A stretch of 64,000 bases of DNA from Kitasatospora phosalacinea (GCF_000716545.1 NZ_JNWZ01000014.1:1-64000); one strand, 5' to 3'; positions 28,161 through 37,925 are shown, counted from the stretch's first letter. Notes: generated by a model from the letters alone, not told the origin. Translations and numbers: made by a program.

Positions 28161-29771
28161 TTGTCCAGCAGCATCGAATCGACGCGCCGCGACCGGCGCC
28201 GGGCAGCCGTCCCCGCGCAGCGCCGGCGGAGGCCCGGACCGGTTCCCCGGGTCGGGCTGCTGCCGCAGCCCCCGGACTACAGCGAGAAGTTCGCGTACAC
28301 CAAGCGCCACCTGTGGGTGCTGACGCTCAGCTCGCTGATCAGCTTCGGCTGCCTCGCCTTCAGCCAGACCACCCTGCTGCTGGGCTCGCCCTGGCTGTGG
28401 TTCTACGCGCCGTTCCTGCTGTTCACCGTGGTCTACTACCTGATCTCGCTGCGGGTCACCGGCCTCAACGGCGACTTCGACCTCAAGGGCCACCGCCAAC
28501 TGGTCCGCTCCTGGCGCCCGGCCGAGTACCCGACGGTCGACGTCTTCCTGCCGGTGTGCGGCGAGCCCATCGAGATCCTGCACAACACCTGGACGCACGT
28601 GCGGGAGATGGCCGACAGCTACCCCGGGCTGTGCATGCCCTACGTGCTCGACGACTCGGCCAGCCCCGAACTCGAAGCGATGGCCGCCGACTTCGGCTTC
28701 CGCTACGGCACCCGTCCGAACCGCGGCTGGTACAAGAAGGCCGGCAACCTGCACTTCGGGTTCGACAACTCCGACGGCGAGTTCATCCTCATCCTGGACG
28801 CCGACTTCACCCCGCGCGCCGACCTGCTGACCGAACTGCTCCCGCACCTGGCCGCCGACCCGAAGCTCGGCATCGTGCAGTCCCCGCAGTACTTCCGGGT
28901 GCTGGACTCGCAGAGCTGGGTCGAGCGCGGCGCCGGCGCCGTCCAGGAGCTGTTCTACCGCTCCGTGCAGGTCTCCCGGCAGGCCAGGGACGGCGCCATC
29001 TGCGTCGGCAGCTGCGCCGTCTACCGGCGGGCCGCGCTGGAGGAGAACGGCGGCACCACCCTGATCGAGCACTCCGAGGACGTGCACACCGGCTTCGACC
29101 TGCGCCGCCTGGGCTGGGGCCTGCGCTACGTCCCGCTGGCGCTGGCCACCGGCGTCTGCCCGGACACCGCCGGCGCCTTCTACAACCAGCAGTACCGCTG
29201 GTGCTCCGGCTCGATGAGCCTGCTCGGCAGCCGCAAGTTCTGGGACACCAAGCTCCGCTGGAGCAGCCGGCTGTGCTACATGTCGGGCTTCTTCTACTAC
29301 ATCCACACCGCGATCTTCATCTTCCTGTCGCCGGTGATCCCGCTCACCCTGCTGATCTGGCACCCGGAGATGTTCCTGGTCGAGCGGCTGTGGCTGGTGC
29401 TGCCCAGCCTGGTGTACACCACGATGATCTTCCCGCTCTGGCACCGCGTCCCGTACCGGCTGGAGGCCTGGTCCTGCCGGATGATGTACGGCTGGGCGCA
29501 CTTCTTCGCGATCTGGGACATCCTGCGCCGCAAGCGGATGGCCTGGCAGCCCACCGGCTCCAGCACCGCCAAGAAGAACCGGACCCGCCGGCTCTGGGTC
29601 GGGCTGTCCGTGTGGGGCGGCGGCACCGCGCTGGCCTGGGTCGGCGTCGCCGTCTGGCGCATCCTCACCGGCTACCCGCCGGACTACGCCCTGGTGCTCG
29701 CCTCCGGGCTGTTCTACGCCCTGGTGGTCGGCCGCACCCTCATCCAGCCCCGAAGCGAGAAGGCCGCGTGA
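28161..29771 (+). CDS. Cellulose-synthase-like processive glycosyltransferase (GT2)
   Basis: A 536-residue membrane GT2 polymerase. After a basic Arg-rich tail (1-30) come two membrane spans (about 50-70 and 78-98) and the catalytic loop with the processive signature: DD at 164-165, DAD at 213-215, ED at 306-307 and QQYRW at 343-347. Further spans follow (about 375-402, 408-430 and 490-530). It lacks a PilZ domain, so c-di-GMP control through that domain is not expected. It should make and export a beta-linked polymer (glucan or mannan; identity unknown). The start TTG 28161 has only GGGGG upstream and is tentative. The next gene overlaps by 4 bp. Confidence 0.88.
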   Translation: MSSSIESTRRDRRRAAVPAQRRRRPGPVPRVGLLPQPPDYSEKFAYTKRHLWVLTLSSLISFGCLAFSQTTLLLGSPWLWFYAPFLLFTVVYYLISLRVTGLNGDFDLKGHRQLVRSWRPAEYPTVDVFLPVCGEPIEILHNTWTHVREMADSYPGLCMPYVLDDSASPELEAMAADFGFRYGTRPNRGWYKKAGNLHFGFDNSDGEFILILDADFTPRADLLTELLPHLAADPKLGIVQSPQYFRVLDSQSWVERGAGAVQELFYRSVQVSRQARDGAICVGSCAVYRRAALEENGGTTLIEHSEDVHTGFDLRRLGWGLRYVPLALATGVCPDTAGAFYNQQYRWCSGSMSLLGSRKFWDTKLRWSSRLCYMSGFFYYIHTAIFIFLSPVIPLTLLIWHPEMFLVERLWLVLPSLVYTTMIFPLWHRVPYRLEAWSCRMMYGWAHFFAIWDILRRKRMAWQPTGSSTAKKNRTRRLWVGLSVWGGGTALAWVGVAVWRILTGYPPDYALVLASGLFYALVVGRTLIQPRSEKAA

Positions 29772-30775
29772 ACCCGACCCGTCGAGCCAGAACCGCCTGC
29801 CTGATCCTGGCCGCGACGCTCGCCCTGCTGACCGGCTGCGACCGGCCCGGCTCCTCCTCCGGCGGCGACGCCTTCGGCGCCGGGAGCACCCAGGTCGCCT
29901 CCGCCGACCCCACCCGGGCCCCGGTCGACCTGACGCCGCTGCTGCAGCCGCAGAAGAAGTACCTGGGCGTCGCGCTGGACGGCGCCCCGGCCTCCTGGGA
30001 CCCGGTGCAGAAGTACACCGAGATGGTCGGCAAGCAGCCCAACGTCATCGAGAACTACTCCGGCTGGGGCGACCAGTTCGACTCCACCGGCGTCCGGCTG
30101 ACCTGGCAGAACGGCGCCCTGCCGTACATCGCCTGGGAGCCGCACGGGACGCCGCTGGCGGACATCGCCAAGGGCGGCTCGGACGCGTACGTCAAGGCGT
30201 TCGCCACCGCCGTGCAGAAGACCAACGTGCCGGTGGCGATCAGCTTCGCGCACGAGATGAACGGCCACTGGTACGACTGGGGCACCAAGACCAACAGCGC
30301 CGAGGACTTCGTGACGGCGTGGCGCCGGATCCACGACATCTTCCAGGACCGCGGCGCCTCCAACGTCATCTGGGTGTGGAGCCCGAACATCGTCAACCCG
30401 GTGCAGCAGATCCCGCTCCAGCCGTACTACCCGGGGGACGGCTACGTCGACTGGGTCGGCATGGTCGGCTACTGGACCGAGTGCTGCGACAGGGACTTCG
30501 AACAGCTCTACGGCCCGACCATGGATCAGGTCCGCAAGTTCAGCCCCAAGCCGTTCATCATCAGCGAGACCGCCGCCGAGCCCGGCAAGAAGGCGTCCTC
30601 GTTCGTCACCGAGCTGTTCACCGGTGTGGGGAAGCACCCGGACGTGCTCGGCTTCGTCTGGTTCAACATCAGCAAGCGCGCGGACTGGCGGCTGGAGAAG
30701 ACGCCCAGTTCGCTCAAGGCGTTCAAGGAGCACGCCGCCGACCCGCAGTACGGCTTCGACCCGAGAAACCCCTGA
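29768..30775 (+). CDS. GH26-like lipoprotein (GH26-B)
   Basis: 335-residue lipoprotein with a canonical lipobox LTGC (C24), so tethered to the outer face of the membrane. GH26 residues are intact: E163 in SFAHEMNGHWYDW and E267 in IISETA, so it is probably active. GTG 29768 overlaps the GT2 stop (GTGA) and the stop overlaps the next ATG (TGATG), so the three genes are translationally coupled. Coupling a beta-glycanase to a synthase recalls BcsZ/CelC-type editing enzymes of cellulose operons. The substrate likely equals the GT2 product. Confidence 0.88.
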   Translation: MNPTRRARTACLILAATLALLTGCDRPGSSSGGDAFGAGSTQVASADPTRAPVDLTPLLQPQKKYLGVALDGAPASWDPVQKYTEMVGKQPNVIENYSGWGDQFDSTGVRLTWQNGALPYIAWEPHGTPLADIAKGGSDAYVKAFATAVQKTNVPVAISFAHEMNGHWYDWGTKTNSAEDFVTAWRRIHDIFQDRGASNVIWVWSPNIVNPVQQIPLQPYYPGDGYVDWVGMVGYWTECCDRDFEQLYGPTMDQVRKFSPKPFIISETAAEPGKKASSFVTELFTGVGKHPDVLGFVWFNISKRADWRLEKTPSSLKAFKEHAADPQYGFDPRNP

Positions 30776-32481
30776 TGACGCAGCAGCGCGACGACACCCA
30801 CCGCCCCGGGGCCCCGGCCGAGGAGGACCGCTACCACGAGGAGCGGGACTTCGGCTGGTTCACCGTCGAACCCCAGCCCCAGGAGCAGCCGCCGCCGGCC
30901 GCCAAGCCCGGATACACCCTCCCCGACGTCCCCGAGGTCGGCTGGGACCCGCTGCCCAGCGGCCGCCGCACCTGGGTCAGCCGCCTGGTGCTGCTCGTCG
31001 TCCTGGTCGTCCAGGCGCTGCTGACGCTCCGGCTGGGCAACAGCGCCTTCGAGGACGAGGCCCTGTACCTGTACGCCGGCCACCTCCAGCTGCACCACCT
31101 GCAGGGCGGCCCGCCGCTGCCGGACTCCTTCGCCTCGTACTTCTCCGGCTCGCCGCTGCTGTACCCGCCGCTGGCCGCCGCGGCCGACGCGTACTTCGGC
31201 CTGGCCGGCGCCCGCGCCCTGTCGCTGGCGTTCATGCTGGGCGCCACCGCGCTGCTGTACATGATGACCCGCCGGCTGTTCAACGAGCGGGTCGCCCTGG
31301 TCGCCGCGGCCTGCTTCGCGGTCACCCAGTCCACCCTCTTCATGGGCGCGCTGGCCACCTACGACGCGCTGGCGCTGTTCCTGCTCGCGCTCGCCGCCTG
31401 GCTCGCGGTGCGCACCGCCCGGCGCGGCTGGTGGCTGAGCACCCTGACGATCCCGCCGGTCCTGCTGCTGGCCGTCGCGGTCAAGTACGCCTCGCTGATG
31501 TACGCCCCGGTCGTGGTCGCGCTGGCCTGCCTGGCCGCCGTCCCGTACCACGCCTGGCGGTCGCTGCTGCGGCTGTTCCTGATCCCCGCCGTCGCGGTCG
31601 GCGGCGCCTACGCCGCGCTGCGGCTCACCGGCTCCGACGTGCTGAAGGGGCTGCGGTCCACCACCACCGGCCGGGCCGTCGGCCACGGCGTCCGGCTGGA
31701 CATGCTCCGCGACTGCGCCGAGTGGGGCGGCCTGCTGTTCGCCCTCGCCCTGCTGGGCGCCGTCCTGTACGCCCTCAAGGGCCGGATGAGCGAGGCCCCG
31801 ACCCTGCAGGCGGTCCGGGTGCCACGCAGGCTCTGGCGCGTCCTGATGGGCCTGCTGCTGACCGGCACCGCGCTGCTCGCCCCGGCCTACCAGATCTGGA
31901 TCCACGAGAGCGTCTCGCTGCACAAGCACATCGGCTACGGCCTGCTCTTCGCCGCCCCGATGGCCGCCCTCGGCATCACCCGCGTGGTCGGCTCGCACTT
32001 CCGCCACCCGCAGCTCGGCATCCTCGCCTGGGTCACCATGCTGGTGCTCGGCATGGTGCAGTCCACCAGCCTCTACCACGCCTGGCCCAACTCCGACCAG
32101 CTGATCACCACGCTGAACCGGCAGCTGGTGCCCGACGGCCATTACCTGGTCGAGGCGAACTCGGTGCCCCGCTACTACCTGCGCCGGCAGGTCGACTTCG
32201 GGCAGTGGACGTCCACGTACACGATCACCTACCAGACCAAGGACAAGAAGGTGCTCACCGGCGAGGCGGGCTTCAAGGCCGCCCTCACCGACAGCTACTT
32301 CGACGTCGTGGTGCTCGACCGGACGGTCACCGGGGCCCTCGACGACAAGCTCACCAAGCAGCTGCGCAGCGAGGGCAAGTACCGGCTGCTGGTCAGCATC
32401 CCGTACCACAACAGCTACGGCAACGGCTTCTACCAGGTGTGGATCCCGGTGAAGAAGAACGCCCCGCAGCAGCAGCCGTAG
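30775..32481 (+). CDS. ArnT/PMT-like membrane glycosyltransferase (GT39/GT83 type)
   Basis: 568 residues. A cytoplasmic Gln/Pro-rich 65-residue tail is followed by about 10-11 membrane spans. The first external loop carries FEDEALYLYAGH, the DE motif of polyprenyl-phosphate-sugar-dependent C-type glycosyltransferases. A soluble C-terminal domain (from about 450) follows. It would transfer a sugar from a lipid carrier to an extracytoplasmic acceptor, possibly decorating the GT2 polymer or a protein. Third gene of the coupled operon (start overlaps the GH26-B stop). A hairpin follows at 32496. Confidence 0.83.
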   Translation: MTQQRDDTHRPGAPAEEDRYHEERDFGWFTVEPQPQEQPPPAAKPGYTLPDVPEVGWDPLPSGRRTWVSRLVLLVVLVVQALLTLRLGNSAFEDEALYLYAGHLQLHHLQGGPPLPDSFASYFSGSPLLYPPLAAAADAYFGLAGARALSLAFMLGATALLYMMTRRLFNERVALVAAACFAVTQSTLFMGALATYDALALFLLALAAWLAVRTARRGWWLSTLTIPPVLLLAVAVKYASLMYAPVVVALACLAAVPYHAWRSLLRLFLIPAVAVGGAYAALRLTGSDVLKGLRSTTTGRAVGHGVRLDMLRDCAEWGGLLFALALLGAVLYALKGRMSEAPTLQAVRVPRRLWRVLMGLLLTGTALLAPAYQIWIHESVSLHKHIGYGLLFAAPMAALGITRVVGSHFRHPQLGILAWVTMLVLGMVQSTSLYHAWPNSDQLITTLNRQLVPDGHYLVEANSVPRYYLRRQVDFGQWTSTYTITYQTKDKKVLTGEAGFKAALTDSYFDVVVLDRTVTGALDDKLTKQLRSEGKYRLLVSIPYHNSYGNGFYQVWIPVKKNAPQQQP

Positions 32482-32495
32482 GCGCCGCCGGGACG

Positions 32496-32518
32496 GGGGG
32501 AGGGCCCGGCCCTCCCCC
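32496..32518. terminator. Bidirectional terminator between polysaccharide operon and glmM
   Basis: GGGGGAGGG and CCCTCCCCC arms form a tight hairpin between the convergent GT39-like gene and glmM. Confidence 0.75.
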
Positions 32519-32530
32519 GGCCGCCCGGGC

Positions 32531-33895
32531 TCAGCCCAGGTGCAGCCGCACCGCGTCGGCGAGCCGCTGGCAGACGTCCTGCGCCTGCTCGTGGCCGACC
32601 GCCTCGACCATCACCCGCACCAGCGGCTCGGTGCCGGACTTGCGCAGCAGCACCCGGCCGGTGGTGCCGAGCTCGGCCTCCGCCCCGGCGACCGCGGCCT
32701 GCAGCTCGGCGCAGGTCTCCACCCGGTCCTTGTCCACGTCCTTGACGTTGATCATCACCTGCGGGAGCCGGGTCATCACCGAGGCCAGGTCCGCCAGCGG
32801 CTGCTTGGTGGCGGCCAGCCGGGCGCCCAGCATCAGGCCGGTCAGGGTGCCGTCGCCGGTGGTCGCGTGGTCCAGCAGGATCACGTGCCCGGACTGCTCG
32901 CCGCCCAGCGCGTAGCCGTGCCGCTTCATCTCCTCCAGCACGTACCGGTCGCCGACCGCGGTGCGCACCAGTTCGATCCCCTCGCGCTCCATCGCCAGGG
33001 TGAAGCCCAGGTTCGACATCACGGTGGCCACCGCCGTGTTGCGGCGCAGCGTGCCGGCCTCCTTCATGCCGACCGCCAGGATCGCGATGATCTGGTCGCC
33101 GTCGACCTCGTTGCCCTCCGCGTCGGCGGCCAGGCAGCGGTCGGCGTCGCCGTCCAGGGCGACGCCCAGGTCGGCCCGGTGCTCCTTCATCGCGGCGCGC
33201 AGCTTCTCCAGGTGGGTGGAGCCGACGCCGTCGTTGATGTTCAGGCCGGTCGGCTCGGTGCCCAGGGTGTACACCACCTCGGCGCCGGCCCGGGCGAACG
33301 CCTCCGGGGCGACCCGGGCGGCCGCGCCGTGCGCGCCGTCGATGACCACCCGCACCCCGTCGAGCCGGTTCGGCAGCACCGCGACCAGGTGCGCCACGTA
33401 CCGGTCGAAGCCCTCGCTGTACTGGCGGACCCGGCCGACCGCCGCGCCGGTGGGGCGCTTCCAGCTCTCGTCGCCGGCGCCGTAGCGGTGGTAGTGCGCC
33501 TCGATGGCGTCCTCCAGCGCGTCGTCCAGCTTGTGGCCGCCGCGGGCGAGGAACTTGATGCCGTTGTCCGGCATCGCGTTGTGGCTGGCGGAGAGCATCA
33601 CGCCGAAGTCGGCGCCGAGGGCGCCGGTCAGGTACGCCACGGCGGGGGTGGGCAGCACGCCGACCCGCAGCACGTCCACGCCGGCGCTGGCCAGGCCGGC
33701 GATCACGGCGGCCTCCAGGAACTCTCCGGAGGCCCGCGGGTCGCGGCCGACCACGGCCACCGGCCGGTGCCCCTCGAACGCGTTGGCGTCGCCGAGCACA
33801 TGGGCGGCGGCCACCGACAGGCCCAGCGCCAGCTCTGCGGTCAGGCCCTCGTTGGCCACCCCGCGCACCCCGTCCGTACCGAAGAGTCGTGCCAT
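32531..33895 (-). CDS. glmM: Phosphoglucosamine mutase
   Basis: Converts glucosamine-6-P to glucosamine-1-P for UDP-GlcNAc synthesis. 454 residues. The phosphoserine is S104 in [11 protein letters not shown]; the metal loop is ALDGDADRC, the sugar loop GGEQSGH and the phosphate loop [14 protein letters not shown] 33895; the gene starts 136 nt after rpsI with the rplM-rpsI terminator in between, so it should have its own promoter, although rpsI-glmM adjacency is conserved in actinobacteria. Confidence 0.97.
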   Translation of the reverse strand: MARLFGTDGVRGVANEGLTAELALGLSVAAAHVLGDANAFEGHRPVAVVGRDPRASGEFLEAAVIAGLASAGVDVLRVGVLPTPAVAYLTGALGADFGVMLSASHNAMPDNGIKFLARGGHKLDDALEDAIEAHYHRYGAGDESWKRPTGAAVGRVRQYSEGFDRYVAHLVAVLPNRLDGVRVVIDGAHGAAARVAPEAFARAGAEVVYTLGTEPTGLNINDGVGSTHLEKLRAAMKEHRADLGVALDGDADRCLAADAEGNEVDGDQIIAILAVGMKEAGTLRRNTAVATVMSNLGFTLAMEREGIELVRTAVGDRYVLEEMKRHGYALGGEQSGHVILLDHATTGDGTLTGLMLGARLAATKQPLADLASVMTRLPQVMINVKDVDKDRVETCAELQAAVAGAEAELGTTGRVLLRKSGTEPLVRVMVEAVGHEQAQDVCQRLADAVRLHLG

Positions 33896-33980
33896 GTTCG
33901 CGTTCGTCCCGTCCTGTCGCGCGTGTGGTGGGCTCGTGTGTGCCGCCCCCGCGGACTGCGCACCGGTCCGGGAGGCACAA

Positions 33981-34010
33981 CGCCCCGGAGCACTGGAGTG
34001 CTCCGGGGCG
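33981..34010 (-). terminator. rplM-rpsI terminator
   Basis: CGCCCCGGAGCACT (33981-33994) and its exact complement (33997-34010) form a hairpin 22 nt after the rpsI stop. Confidence 0.85.
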
Positions 34011-34031
34011 AGGATCGCATGAAGGGTGCGA

Positions 34032-34538
34032 TTAGCGCTTGCTGTACTGCGGCGCCTTGCGGGCCTTCTTGAGACCGGCCTTCTTGCGCTCGACGGCGCG
34101 CGAGTCGCGGGTCAGGAAGCCGGCCTTCTTGAGCGGGCCGCGGTTGTTGTCCACGTCCGCCTCGTTCAGCGCACGGGCCACGCCGAGGCGCAGCGCGTAG
34201 GCCTGACCGGAGACGCCGCCGCCGGCGATGCGGGCGATGACGTCGTAACGGCCGTCCAGCTCGAGGAGCTTGAAGGGCTCGTTCACGGTCTGCTGGTGCA
34301 CCTTGTTGGGGAAGTAGTTCTCCAGGGTGCGACCGTTGATCTTCCACTGGCCGGTGCCGGGGACGATGCGCACGCGGGCGATCGCCTCCTTGCGGCGGCC
34401 GAGGCCGGCGCCGGGGACGGCCTCGCCGAAGCGGCCGGCCAGCGACTCGGTGGTGTACTCGGTCTCGGTGGTGTACTCGTCGACGTTCTCGTCGTCGAAG
34501 TCGACCTCGAGGGTGCTCTCGATGGCAGTCTCGGCCAC
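34032..34538 (-). CDS. rpsI: 30S ribosomal protein S9
   Basis: Small-subunit protein whose C-terminal tail reaches the P site. 168 residues, longer than E. coli S9 (130) because of an acidic Glu/Thr-rich N-terminal extension of about 40 residues ([16 protein letters not shown]), usual in Streptomyces. The core begins [11 protein letters not shown] and the tail ends APQYSKR. GTG 34538. Second gene of rplM-rpsI, 47 nt after rplM. Confidence 0.98.
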   Translation of the reverse strand: MAETAIESTLEVDFDDENVDEYTTETEYTTESLAGRFGEAVPGAGLGRRKEAIARVRIVPGTGQWKINGRTLENYFPNKVHQQTVNEPFKLLELDGRYDVIARIAGGGVSGQAYALRLGVARALNEADVDNNRGPLKKAGFLTRDSRAVERKKAGLKKARKAPQYSKR

Positions 34539-34585
34539 GGTGTTCCTCAGCTCTTCTACGTCAGTTGGGGTGTGGGTGGCCGGAA

Positions 34586-35029
34586 TTACTGCGCGACCTG
34601 GGTGATCTCGAACGGCACCGGCTGCTGGGCAGCGTGCGGGTGCTGGTCGCCCGAGTACACCTTCAGCTTCGAGAGCATCTGACGGCCCAGGCTGTTCTTC
34701 GGGACCATGCCCTTGATGGCCTTCTCGACGGCCTTCTCGGGGTTGTTCGCGAGCAGGTCGTCGTAGCGGACCGAGCGGAGACCGCCCGGGAAGCCGCTGT
34801 GGCGGTAGGCCAGCTTCTGGGTCTTCTTGTTGCCCGAGAGGTGCACCTTGTCCGCGTTGATGATGATGACGAAGTCACCAGTGTCAACGTGCGGCGCGTA
34901 GATCGCCTTGTGCTTGCCCCGCAGGAGGTTGGCGGCCTGGGAGGCCAGGCGGCCGAGCACGACGTCGGTCGCGTCGATGACGTGCCACTGACGCTGGACG
35001 TCGCCGGGCTTGGGGCTGTACGTACGCAC
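34586..35029 (-). CDS. rplM: 50S ribosomal protein L13
   Basis: Early-assembly 23S rRNA binding protein, 147 residues, full length. GTG 35029. The leader (35030-35208) includes a perfect CTCACGTGAG palindrome (35161-35170) and a GC hairpin (AGGCCCCGGGCCT) that could serve autogenous control; neither is proven. The -35/-10 was not placed with confidence. Confidence 0.98.
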   Translation of the reverse strand: MRTYSPKPGDVQRQWHVIDATDVVLGRLASQAANLLRGKHKAIYAPHVDTGDFVIIINADKVHLSGNKKTQKLAYRHSGFPGGLRSVRYDDLLANNPEKAVEKAIKGMVPKNSLGRQMLSKLKVYSGDQHPHAAQQPVPFEITQVAQ

Positions 35030-35208
35030 GGTCGTAGCCTTCGCTTTTCAGTGAGTGTGTCCTGACAGGAGCACCAAGGCCCGGGGCCTCCAGCCGATCC
35101 GCCCGGACGCAATTCGGGCAGCCGCTGGAGTTCGGCCTGTCGTCTCCGGCGTACCGACCTCTCACGTGAGATAGAGCGAGCCAATACGCACAACAGCGGC
35201 CAACGATA

Positions 35209-35242
35209 CCGGGCCGGTGGCGCGGATTCCAAACCGGCCCGG
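35209..35242 (-). terminator. Terminator after the ABC-F gene
   Basis: CCGGGCCGGT (35209-35218) and ACCGGCCCGG (35233-35242) form a 10-bp stem with a 14-nt loop between the ABC-F stop and rplM. Confidence 0.75.
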
Positions 35243-35266
35243 CGCCGGGGGCACCGAACAGGCGGG

Positions 35267-36925
35267 TCAGCGGTCGCGGACGACCCGGGTCTCGTCCCAG
35301 ACCGGCTCCGGGGACTCGTAGACCCGGCCGTCCGAGCCGAACACCAGGAAGCGGTCGAAGCTCCGGGCGAACCAGCGGTCGTGGGTGACGCACAGCACGG
35401 TGCCGTCGAACGCCTCCAGGCCCTGCTGCAGCGCCTCGGCGCTCTCCAGGTCCAGGTTGTCGGTCGGCTCGTCCAGCAGCAGCGCGGTGGAGCCGGACAG
35501 CTCCAGCTTGAGGATCATCAGCCGGGCCTGCTGCCCGCCGGAGAGCGACTCGAACTTCTGCTCCTCCTGCCGGTCCAGCTCGTAGCGGCGCAGCGCGGAC
35601 ATCGCCGCGCCGCGGGAGAGCGCGTGCTCCTCCTCGACGATCGAGCGCACCGTGCGGCCGAGCAGCTCCGGGTGGGCGTGGGTCTGCCGGAAGTGCCCCG
35701 GCACCACCCGGGCGCCGAGCTTCCACGTGCCGCCGTGCCGCACCGACCCGTCCCCGGCCAGCAGCCGCAGGAAGTGCGACTTGCCGGAGCCGTTGGAGCC
35801 CAGCACGGCGACCCGCTCGCCGTAGAAGACCTCCAGGTCGAAGGGCTTCATCAGCCCCGACAGCTCCAGGCCCTGCATGGTGAAGGCCCGCACGCCGGTG
35901 CGGCCGCCCTTGAGCCGCATGCTGATGGACTGCTCGCGCGGCGGCGCCTCGGGCGGCCCGGCGTCCTCGAACTTCTTCAGCCTGGTCTGCGCGGCGGCGT
36001 ACCGGGAGGCCATCTCGTGGCTGACCGCGGCCGCCTGCCGGAGCGTGACCACCAGCTTCTTCAGCTTGGCGTGCTCCTCGTCCCAGCGGCGGCGCAGCTC
36101 CTCGAAGCGCTCGAAGCGGGCCTTGCGCGCCTCGTGGAAGGTGTCGAAGCCGCCGCCGTGCACCCAGACGCTGGAGCCGCTCGCGCCGGACTCCACCGCG
36201 ATGATCTTCTCGGCGGTGCGGGAGAGCAGTTCGCGGTCGTGCGAGATGTACAGCACCGTCTTGCCGGTGGCCCGGATGGCCTCCTCCAGCCAGCGCTTGC
36301 CCGGCACGTCCAGGTAGTTGTCCGGCTCGTCGAGCAGCAGCACCTCGTCCGGGCCGCGCAGCAGCGCCTCCAGCACCAGCCGCTTCTGCTCGCCGCCGGA
36401 GAGGGTGTTCAGGCCGCGCCACTGGGCCCGGTCGAACGGCATGCCGAGGGCGGCCACCGTGCACACGTCCCAGTCGGCCTCGTACTCGTAGCCGCCGGCG
36501 TCCGACCAGTCGGACAGCGCCTGGGCGTACGCCATCTGCGACTTCTCGTCGTCCTGGGCGATCATCGCCAGCTCCGCGGCGTCCACCGCGCGGGCCGCGT
36601 CGGCGATCCGCCGGGGGGCGACGGAGACCAGCAGGTCGCGCACCGAGGCGTCGGCGGGCAGCGCGCCCGGGGCGTCCTCGGCGCTCTCCCGGCCGGTGGT
36701 GCCGACGAACTGGCGCATCACGCCCAGGCCGCCGGAGACCGTCACCGAGCCGCCGTGCGGCTGGACGTCGCCCGCGATCATGCGCAGCAACGTGGTCTTG
36801 CCCGCGCCGTTGGCGCCGACCAGCGCGACGGCCGCGCCCTCGCCGACCCGGAAGGACGCGTCGTCGAACAGCACCCGCCCGTCCGGCAGGTAGTACTCAA
36901 GGTGCGAAATCTCGACGTGTCCCAT
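35267..36925 (-). CDS. ABC-F family ATPase
   Basis: A soluble 552-residue protein with two ABC ATPase domains and no membrane span, the ABC-F class that binds ribosomes (antibiotic protection or translation control). Domain 1: GANGAGKTT (37-45), LSGGEQKR and DEPDNYLD, where Asp replaces the usual Thr of DEPTN.LD. Domain 2: GSNGSGKS, LSGGQQAR and DEPTDNLD. The inter-domain linker (about 225-330) is charged and helical. ATG 36925 is preferred over upstream codons: TTGTCG-16-CACAAT ends 9 nt before it, implying a leaderless mRNA. It lies between truA and rplM, inside translation genes. Confidence 0.88.
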   Translation of the reverse strand: MGHVEISHLEYYLPDGRVLFDDASFRVGEGAAVALVGANGAGKTTLLRMIAGDVQPHGGSVTVSGGLGVMRQFVGTTGRESAEDAPGALPADASVRDLLVSVAPRRIADAARAVDAAELAMIAQDDEKSQMAYAQALSDWSDAGGYEYEADWDVCTVAALGMPFDRAQWRGLNTLSGGEQKRLVLEALLRGPDEVLLLDEPDNYLDVPGKRWLEEAIRATGKTVLYISHDRELLSRTAEKIIAVESGASGSSVWVHGGGFDTFHEARKARFERFEELRRRWDEEHAKLKKLVVTLRQAAAVSHEMASRYAAAQTRLKKFEDAGPPEAPPREQSISMRLKGGRTGVRAFTMQGLELSGLMKPFDLEVFYGERVAVLGSNGSGKSHFLRLLAGDGSVRHGGTWKLGARVVPGHFRQTHAHPELLGRTVRSIVEEEHALSRGAAMSALRRYELDRQEEQKFESLSGGQQARLMILKLELSGSTALLLDEPTDNLDLESAEALQQGLEAFDGTVLCVTHDRWFARSFDRFLVFGSDGRVYESPEPVWDETRVVRDR

Positions 36926-36934
36926 GCTTCGGAA

Positions 36935-36962
36935 TTGTGCCAAGCCCCCACCCCGCGACAAA
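36935..36962 (-). promoter_or_regulatory. Putative ABC-F promoter
   Basis: TTGTCG (36957-36962) and CACAAT (36935-36940) are 16 bp apart on the minus strand, ending about 9 nt before the ATG. Confidence 0.5.
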
Positions 36963-36967
36963 ACGGA

Positions 36968-37888
36968 TTAGCCGCCGGTCGCCGCCCCGGCGGCGGCCTC
37001 CCCCAGCGTCCTGAGCCGCCGCGAGACCCGGTTGCGCTCCGCGAGCAGTTCGTCGGCCGGGTAGCCGACCTCCTCCAGGGTCAGCCCGTGCGGCCGGATC
37101 ACGTTGACCGCCGAGTTGCGCACCCCGCCGGCCAGCACCTCGCCCGGGAACTCCACCGGCCGGTGCCCGTCGCCGACCAGCAGCATCGCCCCGACCAGCG
37201 CGCGCACCATGTTGTGGCAGAAGGCGTCCGCCCGCACCGTGGCCACCGCCAGCGAGCCCTCCTGGGCCGCGTACGGGTCGATCGGCACCCGGTCCCAGCG
37301 CAGCTCCAGCAGGGTGCGGATGGTGGTGGCGCCCTCGCGCTTCTTGCAGTACGCCGCGAAGTCGTGCTCGCCGACCAGCAGCGCCGCCGCCTCGTTCATC
37401 CTCTCCAGGTCCAGCGGCCGGTCGTGCCACAGCACGTGCCCGCGCAGCAGCGGGTCGACCCCGCCCGGGTGGTCGGCCACCCGGTACGCGTAGCGGCGCC
37501 AGATCGCGGCGAAGCGGGCGTCGAAGCCGTGCGGCGCCTCGGAGACCCGGTACACCCGGACGTCGGCGGGCAGCCGCCCGGCCAGGCGGCGCAGCAGCTT
37601 CGCGCCGTGCTGGGCCCACAGCGCGTCCGGCAGGTCGACGTGCACCACCTGGCCGCGGGCGTGCACCCCGGCGTCGGTGCGGCCGGCCACGGTCAGCGGG
37701 AAGTTCTCCTCGCTGCGCAGCACGATCCGCAGCGCGTCCTCCAACTCGCCCTGCACGGTGCGCCGTTCGCGCTGCCGGGCCCAGCCGGAGAACTCGGCGC
37801 CGTGGTAGGCCAGGTCCAGCCTGATCCGGGTGTGCCCGTCCGCCGGGCCGTCCTTCACCGGCGGCAGCTCCGCGCAGTCGTTCACCAC
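36968..37888 (-). CDS. truA: tRNA pseudouridine synthase A
   Basis: Forms pseudouridine at positions 38-40 of the tRNA anticodon stem-loop. 306 residues. Catalytic D72 lies in [10 protein letters not shown], and the fold shows RRYAYRV and the C-terminal [15 protein letters not shown]. Tandem GTG codons; the first (37888) has GGGGAG 6 nt upstream. It lies downstream of rplQ beyond a hairpin, the usual rplQ-truA order of actinobacteria. Confidence 0.96.
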   Translation of the reverse strand: MVNDCAELPPVKDGPADGHTRIRLDLAYHGAEFSGWARQRERRTVQGELEDALRIVLRSEENFPLTVAGRTDAGVHARGQVVHVDLPDALWAQHGAKLLRRLAGRLPADVRVYRVSEAPHGFDARFAAIWRRYAYRVADHPGGVDPLLRGHVLWHDRPLDLERMNEAAALLVGEHDFAAYCKKREGATTIRTLLELRWDRVPIDPYAAQEGSLAVATVRADAFCHNMVRALVGAMLLVGDGHRPVEFPGEVLAGGVRNSAVNVIRPHGLTLEEVGYPADELLAERNRVSRRLRTLGEAAAGAATGG

Positions 37889-37925
37889 TCCAACTCCCCT
37901 GTCCCGTAGCTGAGATGCGAACGGG

